From assembly GCF_016775155.1 (NCBI RefSeq), contig NZ_JAEUGD010000065.1:38589-102588 (forward strand): a DNA stretch of 64,000 bases. Direction: 5' to 3'. Both the position numbers and the translations under genes were made by a program. Of the stretch, positions 27,948 through 36,970 are shown piece by piece. A model generated the notes under the pieces. The model made no database searches and had not been told where the DNA came from. It saw nothing but the letters and a program-made list of their open reading frames with translations. This DNA is from Fulvivirga marina (GTDB lineage Bacteria > Bacteroidota > Bacteroidia > Cytophagales > Cyclobacteriaceae). The stretch's first letter is position 1, and each line of letters starts with the position of its first letter.

Positions 27948-29783
27948 ATGTACATCCATTTTCCTATTCTGTATAAAGGGGCTTTTCTGCTAAGCCTCTT
28001 TATACTTCTCAATGCCTGTTCTAACAAAAATAGAACCGCAGAAACTCCAATCCCTTTACAAATGCAGGACTTGTACCTTCATGATCTTGAAGAAACCCTG
28101 CTTGCTGTTGAGCGACTACAACTGACCGACCGCGCAGACAGTCTTCAGCATATCTTCCTTGAAGCTCGTTTAAAATTCAAGCAAACAGAGCCTATCATGG
28201 CCTTTTTTAAAGCCTCTGCCTATAAAGCGCTAAATCAGCCAAACCTGATGATTGTTCATGAAGGTGACAATGGCATAGAAAATGAACCTCCGCAAGGCTT
28301 TCAGGTTATTGAAGAGTTGCTGGCAGGCGATAGTATGGATATCGATATAGTTCGTGCTGAAATCACTAATGTTTACAGGACTTTGAAGCTTGAAAAAGAC
28401 AATGTCAATATCGCTAAATCTAGTGACTACCACTTCCTTTGGCTACTCCGAGATTCATTTCTACGTATTATAGCCCTGGGCATCTCGGGTTTTGACTCTC
28501 CAGTATTACATTACTCACTTCCTGAAAACAGACAGGTTCTGCTCAGTCTCATGAACTACATGAAACTTCATAAAGGGAGGTTTCATGACCAAAAACTTTA
28601 TAACCAATGGATTGAAACATTAATCCAGAGTGCTCAAAACCTTAATCAACAAGACTTTGATACTTTTGACCGATATGCATTCATCAAAAATCATATCCAT
28701 CCTCTATTGAACTTGTGGAAAAAAACAGTAGTAGACTGGGGTGTTAGCTTTCCTTTTGAAACTAAACTCAATTATGAAGCTGAAACATTTTTTGATAGTA
28801 CTACATTCAATACCATTAGCTTTGCCCCTTCTTACTCTCCAAAAGCAACACGAGAGTTAATATCTCTTGGTAAACAACTCTTTTTTGACAAAAACCTGTC
28901 CGGGAGTAAAACGATGAGTTGTGCAACATGCCACCAGCCAGAAAAATACTTTACGGATGGTCTAACTAAATCCACCGCAAATGATGGAAATCCGCTTCCC
29001 CGCAATTCACCTACTTTGCTGTATGCTGCCTTACAAAACAATCAGTTTTATGATGCTCGCGTAGCTAATTTGGAAAACCAGATTATAGATGTGGTAAATG
29101 GCGAAAGAGAATTTCACTCTGACATCAACCTCCTTCAGGAAACTGTAAACGGTTCAGAAACATATAGAGATAAATTTAAGGCGCTTTACAAGGATAGCAT
29201 AACATCCAGAAATATTAGAAATGCCATAGCTCAGTATATTAGAACTCTGGTGCCATTTAACTCAAAATTTGATAGAAATATATCTAACAAAGAAAATACA
29301 CTTACGGCCAGTGAGATTAATGGTTTTAACTTATTTATGGGAAAAGCAGGTTGTGGTACTTGTCACTTTGCACCTATTTTTAATGGCACAGTTCCTCCTG
29401 CCTTTTCTCATACAGAGCTTGAGGTACTTGGCGTACCTGAACTGGCTGTATTTGCAAACGCCACCGTTGACCCTGACTCTGGCAGGTACAACTTATTCAA
29501 GGCAGACCTTAAAAAGTTTGCTTTCAAAACTCCAACTATACGAAATGTATCCAAAACTGCACCTTACATGCATAACGGTGTATTCAATACTCTTGAGGAA
29601 GTAGTTAAATTCTATAACCTTGGTGGTGGAAACGGTATAGGTATGTTCTTACATAATCAGACCTTACCAGCTGATACATTAGGACTCTCTGATCGAGAAA
29701 TTTCAGACCTCATACATTTCATGAAAAGTCTTGAGGATGATTTAACTACATCATCTCCACTTACTCCCTATGAGGCTGATTAA
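27948..29783 (+). CDS. di-haem cytochrome c peroxidase (CcpA/MauG family) with N-terminal extension
   Basis: 611 residues. The signal peptide ends in a lipobox (LLNACSNK). An extra helical domain of about 270 residues precedes the peroxidase. The peroxidase part has two haem c sites, CATCH (in MSCATCHQPEKYF) and CGTCH (in GCGTCHFAPIF), and the distal region FKTPTIRNVSKTAPYMHNG typical of bacterial di-haem peroxidases. It acts in the periplasm, reducing H2O2 or oxidising a partner. The extension resembles imelysin-like helical domains only loosely. Confidence 0.92.
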   Translation: MYIHFPILYKGAFLLSLFILLNACSNKNRTAETPIPLQMQDLYLHDLEETLLAVERLQLTDRADSLQHIFLEARLKFKQTEPIMAFFKASAYKALNQPNLMIVHEGDNGIENEPPQGFQVIEELLAGDSMDIDIVRAEITNVYRTLKLEKDNVNIAKSSDYHFLWLLRDSFLRIIALGISGFDSPVLHYSLPENRQVLLSLMNYMKLHKGRFHDQKLYNQWIETLIQSAQNLNQQDFDTFDRYAFIKNHIHPLLNLWKKTVVDWGVSFPFETKLNYEAETFFDSTTFNTISFAPSYSPKATRELISLGKQLFFDKNLSGSKTMSCATCHQPEKYFTDGLTKSTANDGNPLPRNSPTLLYAALQNNQFYDARVANLENQIIDVVNGEREFHSDINLLQETVNGSETYRDKFKALYKDSITSRNIRNAIAQYIRTLVPFNSKFDRNISNKENTLTASEINGFNLFMGKAGCGTCHFAPIFNGTVPPAFSHTELEVLGVPELAVFANATVDPDSGRYNLFKADLKKFAFKTPTIRNVSKTAPYMHNGVFNTLEEVVKFYNLGGGNGIGMFLHNQTLPADTLGLSDREISDLIHFMKSLEDDLTTSSPLTPYEAD

Positions 29784-29833
29784 TATCTATTAGGAGAATA
29801 ACTCTACCAGCCCCCTATAGGAAGACCTTTAAA

Positions 29834-29872
29834 CGAACCAAAAAGTCATTAATCAGTTTGCCTTTTGGTTCG
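29834..29872. terminator. stem-loop after the peroxidase gene
   Basis: Arms CGAACCAAAAAG and CCTTTTGGTTCG around a 15-nt loop. No T-run follows it, so it is a weak terminator or RNA-protecting hairpin. Confidence 0.5.
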
Positions 29873-29934
29873 CTAAGAGCCTCATATGGTGACAATAATA
29901 TTAGGTAATGAGACATATTAGTGCTACCTTTGTC

Positions 29935-29942
29935 ACTTATCA
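29935..29942 (+). promoter_or_regulatory. -7 element TACCTTTG of the cold-shock operon
   Basis: Perfect TAnnTTTG in the 432-bp gap before the helicase gene. If used, the mRNA has a 5' leader of about 265 nt. No protein-coding frame is convincing in that leader. Confidence 0.45.
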
Positions 29943-30215
29943 AAGTAGAGGCAACCTCTTACAGGAAATTTCTCACAAGATTCTTTTCTCTAATATCCTT
30001 CGGCTTTGACCAAAGTCGGTTCTTTTAAACAACAATCAAGACCGAGTTGCTTTTTAATCAGATTTAACCTGCTGTAGCATTATTCTTCATGCGGTTGAAT
30101 TCTTATTATGATTAGAAAATTTCCAAGCCTATGAATTAGGCATGAGTGAAATCCACAGGCTACCCATATCATTAAATGGTTGGGTAAGCATGATTTTTTT
30201 ATATAAACAAATACA

Positions 30216-31430
30216 ATGTATAGAACTAAACAGAGGCCAACAAAACGCACCTCAAACTTTAACCGCAACTCCGGCGGAAATAGAAATAGAAACAAAAAGA
30301 AAAACAATAATAGCAGCAGTATAGACATTAACAAATTTATAAGCAAGGCAATAGCACCAGAGCAAAAAGAGGTATATCAGGTTACCAATAAATTTGTAGA
30401 TTTCCCCCTTCAACAAGGCCTCATCAAAAGAATCGAAGACCGGGGTTACTCTTCTCCTACTGAAATTCAGGATAAAAGCATTAACCATATACTTGCAGGT
30501 AAGGATGTAGTAGGTATTGCAGGAACCGGTACAGGAAAAACAGGAGCCTTTCTGATACCTATTATTAACAGATTACTTACAGAACCTGCATTTTTCGACA
30601 CACTTATAATTACCCCCACGCGAGAATTGGCATTGCAGATTGAAGATGAGTTTCGAAAATTGACCCGAGCTACAAAGCTTCGCTCTATTACTCTTATCGG
30701 TGGCACCAATATGAACAAATCGATGGCTGCTTTTTCAAGGCCTGCACATATTGTAATAGGTACGCCTGGAAGAATAATGGATATGGCTCAACGTGGTAAA
30801 CTGGCGTTCAGAAAGTTTCCCGTGCTAATTCTTGACGAATTTGACAGGATGTTGGATATGGGTTTTATAAGAGATATTGAGCGGGTAATTAGCCAAATGA
30901 CTGCCCGAAAACAAACTTTGCTATTTTCAGCAACTATGCCGGCTTCACAGGAAGGAATTATCAAGAAAATAATACCAACCCCTGTAAAAGTCAAAGCCTC
31001 TTCAGCATTAAAATCGTCTAACAATGTAGACCAAAACGTGGTTTCCGTATCTGAGGGTGAAAATAAGTTTGATTCGCTAATGTCCGTAATATCTAGTGAT
31101 AATGAAAAAGACAGTCGGGTTATCCTTTTCTGCGAAACCAAGAGGAAGGCAAGCAAACTGGCTAAAAAACTGAACGTAACCGGTATTCCATCAGACGAAA
31201 TACACGGCAACAAGAGCCAACTAGCGCGTGAAAGAGCATTGAAAAAATTCAAAACAGGCCAGATCAGGGTTTTAGTGGCAACTGATGTTATGGCCAGAGG
31301 TATAGATGTTACAGATGTTTCAATGGTAATCAACTATGAAGTACCCAGAACATATGATGACTATATCCATAGAATTGGCCGAACAGGCCGAGCCGGGAAA
31401 ACCGGAAAAGCAGTCACATTTATCAACTAA
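30216..31430 (+). CDS. DEAD-box RNA helicase (DEFD variant)
   Basis: 404 residues. A basic Asn/Arg/Lys-rich N-terminus (residues 1-35) precedes the core: Q motif (YSSPTEIQ), AGTGTGKT, PTRELALQ, the Walker B variant DEFD in place of DEAD, SAT, ARGIDV and HRIGRTGRAGK. All motifs I to VI are present. The protein ends soon after motif VI, so it lacks an extended C-terminal RNA-binding tail; the basic N-terminus may replace it. It is the first gene of an operon with a small basic protein and a cold-shock protein, fitting a role in unwinding structured mRNA in the cold. Confidence 0.95.
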   Translation: MYRTKQRPTKRTSNFNRNSGGNRNRNKKKNNNSSSIDINKFISKAIAPEQKEVYQVTNKFVDFPLQQGLIKRIEDRGYSSPTEIQDKSINHILAGKDVVGIAGTGTGKTGAFLIPIINRLLTEPAFFDTLIITPTRELALQIEDEFRKLTRATKLRSITLIGGTNMNKSMAAFSRPAHIVIGTPGRIMDMAQRGKLAFRKFPVLILDEFDRMLDMGFIRDIERVISQMTARKQTLLFSATMPASQEGIIKKIIPTPVKVKASSALKSSNNVDQNVVSVSEGENKFDSLMSVISSDNEKDSRVILFCETKRKASKLAKKLNVTGIPSDEIHGNKSQLARERALKKFKTGQIRVLVATDVMARGIDVTDVSMVINYEVPRTYDDYIHRIGRTGRAGKTGKAVTFIN

Positions 31431-31441
31431 TAACACAATAT

Positions 31442-31687
31442 ATGGCACGATCTCAAAACAGCTTCATTAAGCAACAGAGAGAAAAAAAGAAACAGAAGAA
31501 GAAAGAAGAGAAACTGCAAAAAAAGCAGGAAAGAAAAGAAAACTCTACAGGGGGCAATTTGGATGATATGATTGCCTATGTAGATGAATTTGGCAATATT
31601 ACATCCACTCCGCCATCAGAACATGAAGATACATCTTCCACAAAAAATGATAAGGCTGACACCAGCAATCAAAAGAAAGGAATCTAA
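31442..31687 (+). CDS. small Lys-rich protein linked to cold-shock protein
   Basis: 81 residues. A strongly basic N-terminal half (FIKQQREKKKQKKKEEKLQK) is followed by GGNLDDMIAYVDEFGNIT, a motif I know from small proteins encoded beside CspA in many Bacteroidota. Probably an RNA- or ribosome-associated factor; no enzyme motif. It lies 11 nt after the helicase and 20 nt before the cold-shock gene. Confidence 0.85.
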   Translation: MARSQNSFIKQQREKKKQKKKEEKLQKKQERKENSTGGNLDDMIAYVDEFGNITSTPPSEHEDTSSTKNDKADTSNQKKGI

Positions 31688-31707
31688 TAATTATTAATAA
31701 CAATAGA

Positions 31708-31902
31708 ATGAAAAAAGGAACAGTTAAATTCTTTAACGAGTCAAAAGGTTACGGTTTCATATTACAAGATGATACTCAAGAAGATATATTCGTACACGAA
31801 AGTGGTTTGATCCATGAGATTGTACAAAATGATAAAGTATCATTTAATGTAGAGCAAGGCCGCAAAGGACTTAATGCGATTAATGTTGAGGTGATCGACT
31901 AA
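31708..31902 (+). CDS. cspA: cold-shock domain protein
   Basis: 64 residues forming one cold-shock OB fold with RNP1 (KGYGFI) and RNP2 (DIFVH). An RNA chaperone. Third gene of the operon, closed by a terminator at 31917-31947. Confidence 0.96.
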   Translation: MKKGTVKFFNESKGYGFILQDDTQEDIFVHESGLIHEIVQNDKVSFNVEQGRKGLNAINVEVID

Positions 31903-31916
31903 TTAACACCACTCTG

Positions 31917-31947
31917 AAACGGGTCGCCTGATTGAGGCTTCCCGTTT
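31917..31947 (+). terminator. Rho-independent terminator after cspA
   Basis: 13-bp arms AAACGGGTCGCCT and AGGCTTCCCGTTT (11 of 13 paired) with a 5-nt loop, then T-rich sequence. It may act in both directions, since the next gene is convergent. Confidence 0.8.
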
Positions 31948-31962
31948 TAATTAAAGCCCCCC

Positions 31963-32454
31963 TCAGACTCTTGTCAACTCAGTGATAATGGTCTTATACT
32001 GAGAAAACTCTCTCATTAGCTCTCCTCCATCAGCCATTTCAAAATCCTGAAAATCAAAACCAGGAGCCACAGTACACCCCACCAAGGCAAAACTGTCAGG
32101 CTGCTCAACCCGCGATGCAAACCAACACCCTGCAGGGACTACTGCCTGAGGCTGCTGACCATTACTTAAATCCAACCCCAGCTTAATAACCTGAAGCTTT
32201 CCTGAGGCTGAAATAACATAGATAGACAAAGGGTCTCCGTCATAAAAATGCCACATTTCGTCAGACTTTATCCTATGGAATGCTGAAAACTCACCGCTCC
32301 TGAGCAGAAAGTAAATACCGGTACTTACACTCCTCTTCCCCTTAAAACCGTCATAAGTATTTTCAACTGAAGATCTGTAAGTCTCCTTATAATACCCCCC
32401 TTCAACATGAGGTTGTAGACTTAATGTCTTAATATAGTTATCTACCTTGTTCAT
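31963..32454 (-). CDS. cupin_5 (DUF985) family protein
   Basis: 163 residues from the ATG at 32454; the open frame reaches 32481, but the family normally starts shortly before LQPHVEGGYYKETYRS. Also visible are GIYFLLRSGEFSAFHRIKSDEMWHFYDGDPL and the VGCTVAPGFDFQDFEMA strand. It is a small beta-barrel cupin; enzymatic activity in the family is undefined. Convergent with the cold-shock operon. Confidence 0.88.
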   Translation of the reverse strand: MNKVDNYIKTLSLQPHVEGGYYKETYRSSVENTYDGFKGKRSVSTGIYFLLRSGEFSAFHRIKSDEMWHFYDGDPLSIYVISASGKLQVIKLGLDLSNGQQPQAVVPAGCWFASRVEQPDSFALVGCTVAPGFDFQDFEMADGGELMREFSQYKTIITELTRV

Positions 32455-32544
32455 ATGTAAAATTAACTCATTAAAAAGCACCTATGATTTCTTAAACATC
32501 TTTAAACAAAAGGGTGCTGTATTTACTTATCATATCAAATATAG

Positions 32545-32552
32545 TAATTTTG
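32545..32552 (+). promoter_or_regulatory. -7 element TAATTTTG
   Basis: Perfect TAnnTTTG, 31 bp before the ATG at 32584. Confidence 0.55.
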
Positions 32553-32583
32553 AGATAGTACAAACGACCTGACCAAACAATCT

Positions 32584-33051
32584 ATGCACGAGGAAGAAGA
32601 CGCCAGCTCACCCAACCCGGAACAGCTGCCAATATTTAAAAAGGGACGGGAAATTTATGAATTAACCGTTAAAATCACTGATCTTATTCCTGATGAAGAT
32701 CAGATGTTGTGTACCTATAAAGACTTTATGCTTGAAGATGCTGCCAATCTGACTGTGAAGGTTGCAGGAGCTGAGGCTGCTGACTTGTATGATATACGAA
32801 TGGAAAATGCTGCTATTATACGAAAGGCTGCACGGGATCTGATGACTCATTGTAGCGGGCTAAAGATGTTTGGTTTTAAAGAAACGCAGTACCTGCACCT
32901 GATAAGAGAAGCTATTGAAGAATATAGGCTACTGTTTATTGATTGGGTAAGCACTTTTGACCCTTGGAATTATTGCGTAGATCGCTGGGGGCTTTTCAAC
33001 CCTCCCGGTGTTAGTGCCGATGATTATGATCCCGATGGTGACAAGGAATAA
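32584..33051 (+). CDS. conserved hypothetical helical protein
   Basis: 155 residues, soluble. Mostly helical from residue 20 to 115 (VKITDLIPDEDQMLCTY, then YLHLIREAIEEYRLLFIDWV), then an aromatic-rich tail (FDPWNYCVDRWGLFNPPG). It resembles short Bacteroidota proteins of unknown function. It stands alone with its own -7 element. Confidence 0.7.
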   Translation: MHEEEDASSPNPEQLPIFKKGREIYELTVKITDLIPDEDQMLCTYKDFMLEDAANLTVKVAGAEAADLYDIRMENAAIIRKAARDLMTHCSGLKMFGFKETQYLHLIREAIEEYRLLFIDWVSTFDPWNYCVDRWGLFNPPGVSADDYDPDGDKE

Positions 33052-33086
33052 ACAAGATGTTTAGAAGCAAATATTCTCTTATTTAC

Positions 33087-33094
33087 TACCTTTG
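33087..33094 (+). promoter_or_regulatory. -7 element TACCTTTG
   Basis: Perfect TAnnTTTG, 104 bp before the lipoprotein ATG at 33199, implying a leader of about 95 nt. Confidence 0.45.
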
Positions 33095-33198
33095 AAACTG
33101 CTACATAAATACGATAAAGCCAGAGTTTAGAAGATTTGTTTTTACAACTGTTATTACTGTAAGAATTTTTACTTTACTAGAATTTAAACTTATCACTT

Positions 33199-33525
33199 AT
33201 GAAAAGATTAACGCATTATCTTTCTTCTGTTTCATTGGCAACTTTATTTGTCATAACCATGGTAGCGTGTGGTGGAAGTACAGACGTGGTTGAATCCGGA
33301 ATCTATCAGGGAACTATCGATGAAGTTGAAGCTGACAAAACAGAGATATATGTAAAAACGACAGACAACAAGAAACTTGAGCTTTACTTTACAGACCAAA
33401 CAGAGCTCACAAAAAATGGAGAAACCATAAACTTTGATATTCTTAAAGAAGGCATGAAGGTGGAAGTTGAAGTGGAGAAGGTTGGCCAAAGACTTGATCC
33501 TATCGCAGTAAAAGTACTGGATTAA
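33199..33525 (+). CDS. small lipoprotein
   Basis: 108 residues. Signal peptide ending in MVACGGS. The mature part (SGIYQGTIDEVEADKTEIYVKTTDNKKLELYF) is a small beta-barrel of the kind seen in OB-like copper/metal resistance or DUF5666-type proteins. It lies 2 nt before the DUF2231 gene, with which it forms an operon that also includes the CDF transporter. Confidence 0.75.
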   Translation: MKRLTHYLSSVSLATLFVITMVACGGSTDVVESGIYQGTIDEVEADKTEIYVKTTDNKKLELYFTDQTELTKNGETINFDILKEGMKVEVEVEKVGQRLDPIAVKVLD

Positions 33526-33527
33526 GC

Positions 33528-34016
33528 ATGGGTCTGATACCGGATTGGATACGGACAGAGGTGTATCATGCATTGTCCGTGCATTTCCCTATTGCATTTC
33601 TTTTACTGGGCACATTGCTTAAGCTTGTTGCCATGGTTACCAACAAGCAATTTTTAACTACCTCGGGAAGTCTTCTGTTGTATGTTGGGACCATTACCGC
33701 ATGGATAGCTATCTATACCGGAGACTTGGCTGATGGCAAAGTAAGTAGATCTGTTTGTGACCCTACCGTGTTAAAAAGTCATGAAAATATGGCTTTTTAC
33801 CTTACATATATATTTACGGCAGCTTCTTTTCTGGATATAGCTATACTATCCGAAAAGATCAACAGGTTCAGAAGGATAGGAAGGACCATTGTGGTTATTT
33901 TAATGCTCATAGGAAGTGTTTTGCTAACATATATGGGTGATTTAGGCGCCTCATTAGTTTATCAACAGGCAGCAGGAGTTTCAGTTCCCTCCGAAGATTG
34001 TAAAGAATTTGAATAA
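33528..34016 (+). CDS. DUF2231-type membrane protein
   Basis: 162 residues with four hydrophobic helices. VYHALSVHFPIAFLLLGTLLKL is the hallmark HFP motif of DUF2231, a haem-transport-like four-helix membrane family. Its last codons overlap the TTG start of the CDF transporter by 8 nt, showing translational coupling. Confidence 0.8.
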   Translation: MGLIPDWIRTEVYHALSVHFPIAFLLLGTLLKLVAMVTNKQFLTTSGSLLLYVGTITAWIAIYTGDLADGKVSRSVCDPTVLKSHENMAFYLTYIFTAASFLDIAILSEKINRFRRIGRTIVVILMLIGSVLLTYMGDLGASLVYQQAAGVSVPSEDCKEFE

Positions 34017-34959
34017 AGAAGCACAAGACCATATTCCTCACCCTACTCAAAAAGGTCTTAAAACTACATTAGTAGGGATTATTATCAGTGCCATTCTAGC
34101 CATTGTAAAAGCCTTGGGCGGAATATTTGGCAATTCCTATGCTCTCATTGCAGATGCTATAGAATCTGCCGGTGATGTATTATCATCTATAATGCTTTGG
34201 ATAGGCTTAAAATGGTCAGCTCGCCCACCTGATAAAAATCACCCCTATGGTCATGGAAAAGCAGAAGCTCTAATAGCAGTAGGCATAGCTATTGCTCTTG
34301 CAATAGCATCCTTCATCATTACAAGAGACAGCATTTACCATATAATGGAACCCCACAAAACTCCGGCTCCTTATACTTTAATTATTCTTGTAAGTGTAAT
34401 CACAACCAAAGAATTATTGTATCGGTATGTATTGAAAACAGGAATAGAAATTAATAGTGGAGCAGTAAAAGCTGATGCCTTTCACCATCGTAGCGATGCC
34501 ATTACCTCTGCAGCTGCATTTATAGGTATTACCATAGCCATTATTGGTGGTGAAGGGTACGAAGTAGCTGACGATTATGCTGCTCTTTTTGCTGCTGCGG
34601 TAATACTTATTAATGCTTACATTATAATACGCCCTGCCATCGGAGAACTTTTGGACGAATCTGTTGTTCCTGAACTTAATACTCAGGTGAAAGAGCTGGC
34701 CGAACAAGTAGAAGCTGTACACAAAGTAGAAAAGTGTCATACCAGAAAAATGGGAGTTATGCATGTAGTAGATATGCATATCTGGGTTGACTCACATATG
34801 TCAGTGGCCGAGGGGCATGAAATTGCCCATAATGTCAAAAATCACATTAGGAACCATCTGCCAGAAATACTAGACGTGCTTGTGCATGTAGAGCCAGCTA
34901 ATATGGAAGAGCATGATCAGACTAAAAGTGATAGTAAAATTCACAAGTCACTACAATGA
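34009..34959 (+). CDS. cation diffusion facilitator (CDF) transporter
   Basis: 316 residues starting with TTG at 34009. Six TM segments and the CDF signatures: SYALIADAIESAGDVLSSIMLWIGL with metal-site residues in TM2, HPYGHGKAE, and AFHHRSDAITS in TM5. The cytoplasmic C-terminal domain has HIWVDSHMSVAEGHEIAH. It exports Zn2+, Fe2+ or Mn2+; the TM2/TM5 site D-x-x-x-D plus H-x-x-x-D is compatible with Zn2+ but does not settle it. Confidence 0.93.
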   Translation: MNKEAQDHIPHPTQKGLKTTLVGIIISAILAIVKALGGIFGNSYALIADAIESAGDVLSSIMLWIGLKWSARPPDKNHPYGHGKAEALIAVGIAIALAIASFIITRDSIYHIMEPHKTPAPYTLIILVSVITTKELLYRYVLKTGIEINSGAVKADAFHHRSDAITSAAAFIGITIAIIGGEGYEVADDYAALFAAAVILINAYIIIRPAIGELLDESVVPELNTQVKELAEQVEAVHKVEKCHTRKMGVMHVVDMHIWVDSHMSVAEGHEIAHNVKNHIRNHLPEILDVLVHVEPANMEEHDQTKSDSKIHKSLQ

Positions 34960-35053
34960 TCTTTCCAGCATATAAAATACTTTTATCTCACTGAAACACT
35001 TAGCTTTTAAGTTGTTTTAAATAGTTTTATCTTGGAGCTATAAATCTATAGCA

Positions 35054-35428
35054 ATGACTTTACCTTTATTTTCTCAATCCTGGCTTTCTGTACTGTTGTT
35101 CATTCTTTTTGTGCTTATCATTTGTATAGGTAGCGTACAAACTTTCAGAAAGCATGTACAACAGAAAAGGAACTTCATGCTACACTCACTCATACCACTG
35201 GGAATGTCAGCACTTTCCTTTAGCATAATTGGTCTTATTAAAAACTATATGGTTTCTTTGCGACATGTTGATGAGGCCGGTGAAATGACAAAAATGAAGC
35301 TGGCACACGCTGTGGTACACGGCTCCCTTGGTGGAGCACCATATGTAGTTTTAGGATTACTATGCCTAGGTATCAGCTACATTTTTATGTATATAAATCA
35401 AGATAAGATAGATAAACCCCTTTCATGA
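35054..35428 (+). CDS. small three-TM membrane protein
   Basis: 124 residues with three hydrophobic segments (about 10-29, 45-65, 95-115). The arrangement is loosely like MotA/ExbB-type small membrane proteins, but I do not assign it. Its stop overlaps the ATG of the next gene (ATGA), so it is coupled to the PRPP-synthetase-like gene. Confidence 0.7.
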   Translation: MTLPLFSQSWLSVLLFILFVLIICIGSVQTFRKHVQQKRNFMLHSLIPLGMSALSFSIIGLIKNYMVSLRHVDEAGEMTKMKLAHAVVHGSLGGAPYVVLGLLCLGISYIFMYINQDKIDKPLS

Positions 35429-36333
35429 AAAGAGTTTTATTTCATATAACAGACTATGCCTATCTGGCAGAAAAAGTACTTAAGTATGGTGATTTTGAAG
35501 AAGGTAAAGTAAAAGTTGACCATTTCTCTGATGGAGAAAGGTATCAGCGTATACTTACTGATGTAGAGGATAGGGATATCGTAGTTTTGGGCGGTACAGT
35601 TAATGATGAAGCTACACTTGAACTATTTGATTTGGCTTCTTCAATTGTAAGTTGTGGAGCTAATTCACTTCGCATGGTCGTCCCCTATTTTGGTCACTCC
35701 ACTATGGAGCGTTCCGTTCTTCCCGGGGAAGTGGTAACCGCTAAAACCAGATCTCGGCTACTATCGGCTATACCCAGAAGCAACAAAGGCAATAAAATAT
35801 ATCTTTTTGATCTTCATACGGAAGGAATCCCTCACTACTTTGAACACCATTTATACCCTGTTCATGTGTACTGTAAAGGTATTGTAATGGAAGCTGCACG
35901 CCAATATGGTGGTGATAATTTTGTGCTTGCCAGCACCGATGCTGGTCGCGCAAAATGGGTAGAATCTTTAGCCAACGACATGGGAGTAAATGCTGCTTTT
36001 GTGTTAAAAAGAAGAATAAAAGGAGACCAAACAGAGGTCAGTGCCATTAATGCAGATGTGGAAGGCAAAGATGTCGTTATATATGACGATATGATCCGGT
36101 CCGGAGGCAGTATCATCAATGCTGCAAAAACCTATAAGAACGCTGGAGCAAATAAGATCTATGTAATCACCACACATGGCATATTTGTAGGTAACGGCCT
36201 TCAAAAGCTAAAAGACTGTGGCCTTATAGAAAAAGTGATCTGTACCGACACCCACAAAAATGTTAATACCTTAAATGATGAGTTTTTGGAGGTTAGAAGT
36301 ATAGCCGAGCTTATTTGCAATCAGCTACATTGA
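35425..36333 (+). CDS. ribose-phosphate pyrophosphokinase-like protein
   Basis: 302 residues with the PRPP-synthetase double PRTase fold: DHFSDGERYQRI, VVPYFGHSTMERSV, the FDLHTEGIPHYFE segment (Prs enzymes have DLHAxQIQGFF) and the PRPP loop VVIYDDMIRSGGSI. It diverges from canonical Prs (the metal-site and ATP-site segments are altered), so it is probably a second, specialised homologue rather than the housekeeping enzyme. It is coupled by ATGA overlap to the small membrane protein. Confidence 0.8.
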   Translation: MKRVLFHITDYAYLAEKVLKYGDFEEGKVKVDHFSDGERYQRILTDVEDRDIVVLGGTVNDEATLELFDLASSIVSCGANSLRMVVPYFGHSTMERSVLPGEVVTAKTRSRLLSAIPRSNKGNKIYLFDLHTEGIPHYFEHHLYPVHVYCKGIVMEAARQYGGDNFVLASTDAGRAKWVESLANDMGVNAAFVLKRRIKGDQTEVSAINADVEGKDVVIYDDMIRSGGSIINAAKTYKNAGANKIYVITTHGIFVGNGLQKLKDCGLIEKVICTDTHKNVNTLNDEFLEVRSIAELICNQLH

Positions 36334-36770
36334 CATCTTTTTATTTTAGGTAAACGGCATAACCACCAACTGTCAAGCGTTGCAGAAATATTGAGAGTAG
36401 ATAAAACTATGCTATGATAATCAGGGAAGCGATGGATTGAAGTACCCCACAAGGGAGAACGTGTTGCTGAATCAAATAAAAGTGCCGGACTATTCTAAAC
36501 GTTAACTAATTCACCATCCTGAGATATGCTGCATTGATGGACACTGAATACAGGATCAAGGCAATTAACCAATAGATATTTGCTTGTTGTTAAAAGACTC
36601 TCATTCTCACAAAATCTATTATTAAAAGCTATTTCCCACAGGGCTTTATCTGGTTTATCCTTTTTAAAGCATCAAATAGAGGGCTTTTACGAAAAGTAGA
36701 AAAAAATATGGTCTTATATTATTTCCAGATAACTGCTTTTCCAGTTTGGAAAAAGCTTAAAAAAATCTCT
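36334..36770. other. intergenic stretch with no gene
   Basis: About 440 bp between convergent genes. Frames are short and interrupted; one stretch around 36420-36500 has a 25-residue protein-like frame that I cannot identify. It may be decayed coding sequence. Confidence 0.4.
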
Positions 36771-36963
36771 TTACCTCCAGTTAGGTTCTAATACCAACAA
36801 CTCTATATTTCCAGAAGTATTGGCTACTAGTTGAAGGGTATCGCTATCAAGAAAACACATATCGGCGTAATTAACCATAAATACCCTAAGCCATACTTTC
36901 CACCCATCACTATTTAATATGAATTCTACTTTTTTCGCAAGTTTTAGAAAAAAGTTATCCGAC
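36771..36963 (-). pseudogene. possible gene remnant downstream of the immunity-like lipoprotein
   Basis: On the minus strand, in a frame different from the lipoprotein gene just upstream, there is a protein-like stretch of about 64 codons without a credible start. Part of it reads NSDGWKVWLRVFMVNYADM, and it ends at TAA (36771-36773) after VLEPNWR. It could be the shifted tail of the preceding gene or the end of a lost gene. I do not recognise it. Confidence 0.3.
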
Positions 36964-36970
36964 GAACAAT

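Noticed and set aside
30142..30346. short frames before the helicase
   Set aside because: They are short and overlap the real gene in other frames; the helicase start at 30216 with its basic N-terminus explains the region.
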